Origin: CAYZEZ01 sp964477295
GTDB lineage: Bacteria; Bacteroidota; Bacteroidia; Bacteroidales; SM23-62
Length of the DNA stretch: 5,995 nucleotides
Direction of reading: 5' to 3'
NCBI GenBank assembly: GCA_964477295.1
Contig: CAYZEZ010000287.1
Coordinates: 1 to 5,995 of the forward strand
Shown here: in pieces, positions 5,624 through 5,995 of the stretch
How positions within the stretch are numbered: position 1 is the stretch's first letter
Layout of the letters: every line of letters begins with the position of its first letter
Translations under genes and position numbers: made by a program
Notes under the pieces: generated by a model
The model's input: only the letters and a program-made list of their open reading frames with translations
Database searches by the model: none
Told to the model about the DNA's origin: nothing

Positions 5624-5995
5624 TTATTTATTATCAGAGGTATTGTTTGCAGCTTTAATGATATCAGCGACAACTGGTTTTGCCTTATACTCTCTGTCGA
5701 AAAGTAGCGGAAAATCATTTCTTCCATTAATTGGCCAGTAATTTCTCCATGACTGCTGGTCTGTTACTCCCCATAGAGTTACACGCTTAATCTTGTCCTC
5801 ATGCTTAAGGAAAAGCTTAAAAAAATCCAGATACCGGTCGTGCAATGCTACCCTGGCAGAATCAGTAAGTCCGTTTGCATATGGATTCATCTTTTGCTGG
5901 TACTCAAAGCTTGCGGATACTTCTGCTCCAACACGTCTGTTGGGGAACGGTAAGGCGGTGATGTCCAATTCTGTAATATGGACATCAGCACCTGT
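5624..5995 (-). CDS. GH10 endo-1,4-beta-xylanase, C-terminal part (5' end outside window)
   Basis: The frame is open to the window edge, and the last 123 residues are present. The piece starts TGADVHITELDITAL, where the Glu of ITELD (5969-5971) is the catalytic nucleophile of family 10. It continues through YLDFFKLFLKHEDKIKRVTL and WGVTDQQSWRNYWP, the conserved beta-8 region with substrate-binding Trp, and ends with LLFDREYKAKPVVADIIKA, the normal GH10 end. It cleaves internal bonds of the xylan backbone by the retaining mechanism. The acid/base Glu, N-terminal half and any signal peptide lie beyond 5995. It is upstream of GH43 in the same operon. TTG 5968 is internal, not a start. Confidence 0.95.
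   Translation of the reverse strand, partial: TGADVHITELDITALPFPNRRVGAEVSASFEYQQKMNPYANGLTDSARVALHDRYLDFFKLFLKHEDKIKRVTLWGVTDQQSWRNYWPINGRNDFPLLFDREYKAKPVVADIIKAANNTSDNK

Overview
The window looks like Bacteroidota DNA, probably a polysaccharide-degrading member. The first gene ends in a Type IX secretion (T9SS) type A sorting domain. Genes lack Shine-Dalgarno sequences. One promoter matches the Bacteroidota form TTG-N20-TAnnTTTG. A GH10-GH43 xylan operon of Bacteroides type lies at the right end. The DNA is AT-rich.

Layout. (1) 1-1245, plus strand: the 3' part of a large secreted adhesin-like protein (YDG, MBG and HYR-like domains, then the T9SS domain), closed by a strong terminator at 1264-1296. 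(2) 1298-1762: gene-poor mosaic with an inverted repeat, two hairpins, a 40-codon stub that reads as the start of an IS1182-family transposase, then copy 1 of a repeat whose right half looks like the 3' half of tRNA-Met, followed by a terminator. (3) 1767-4333: a promoter, an intact MntA-like nucleotidyltransferase, its overlapping HEPN partner broken by a frameshift, a secreted HExxH metallopeptidase gene broken by a nonsense codon in its signal peptide and two opposite frameshifts near its 3' end, and a 59-codon ORF overlapping it by ATGA. (4) 4328-4470: copy 2 of the repeat, carrying a 21-bp palindromic insertion in the tRNA T-loop, again with its own terminator. (5) 4432-5995, minus strand: a possible CBM9-like 3' remnant, a complete GH43 xylosidase/arabinofuranosidase and the C-terminal third of a GH10 endoxylanase.

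Function. GH10 and GH43 form a xylan pair: the endoxylanase cuts the chain and GH43, which has no signal peptide, would process the imported oligosaccharides. The MNT-HEPN pair resembles a toxin-antitoxin or minimal nucleotidyltransferase module in which only the MNT half is intact.

The most unusual feature is the pair of tRNA-like repeats about 2.7 kb apart. They bracket the decaying genes, and recognisable gene fragments end at their edges. This fits an old recombination or integration hotspot in accessory DNA. I see no complete, clearly novel system. No database search was possible, so family names rest on motifs and remembered family patterns.
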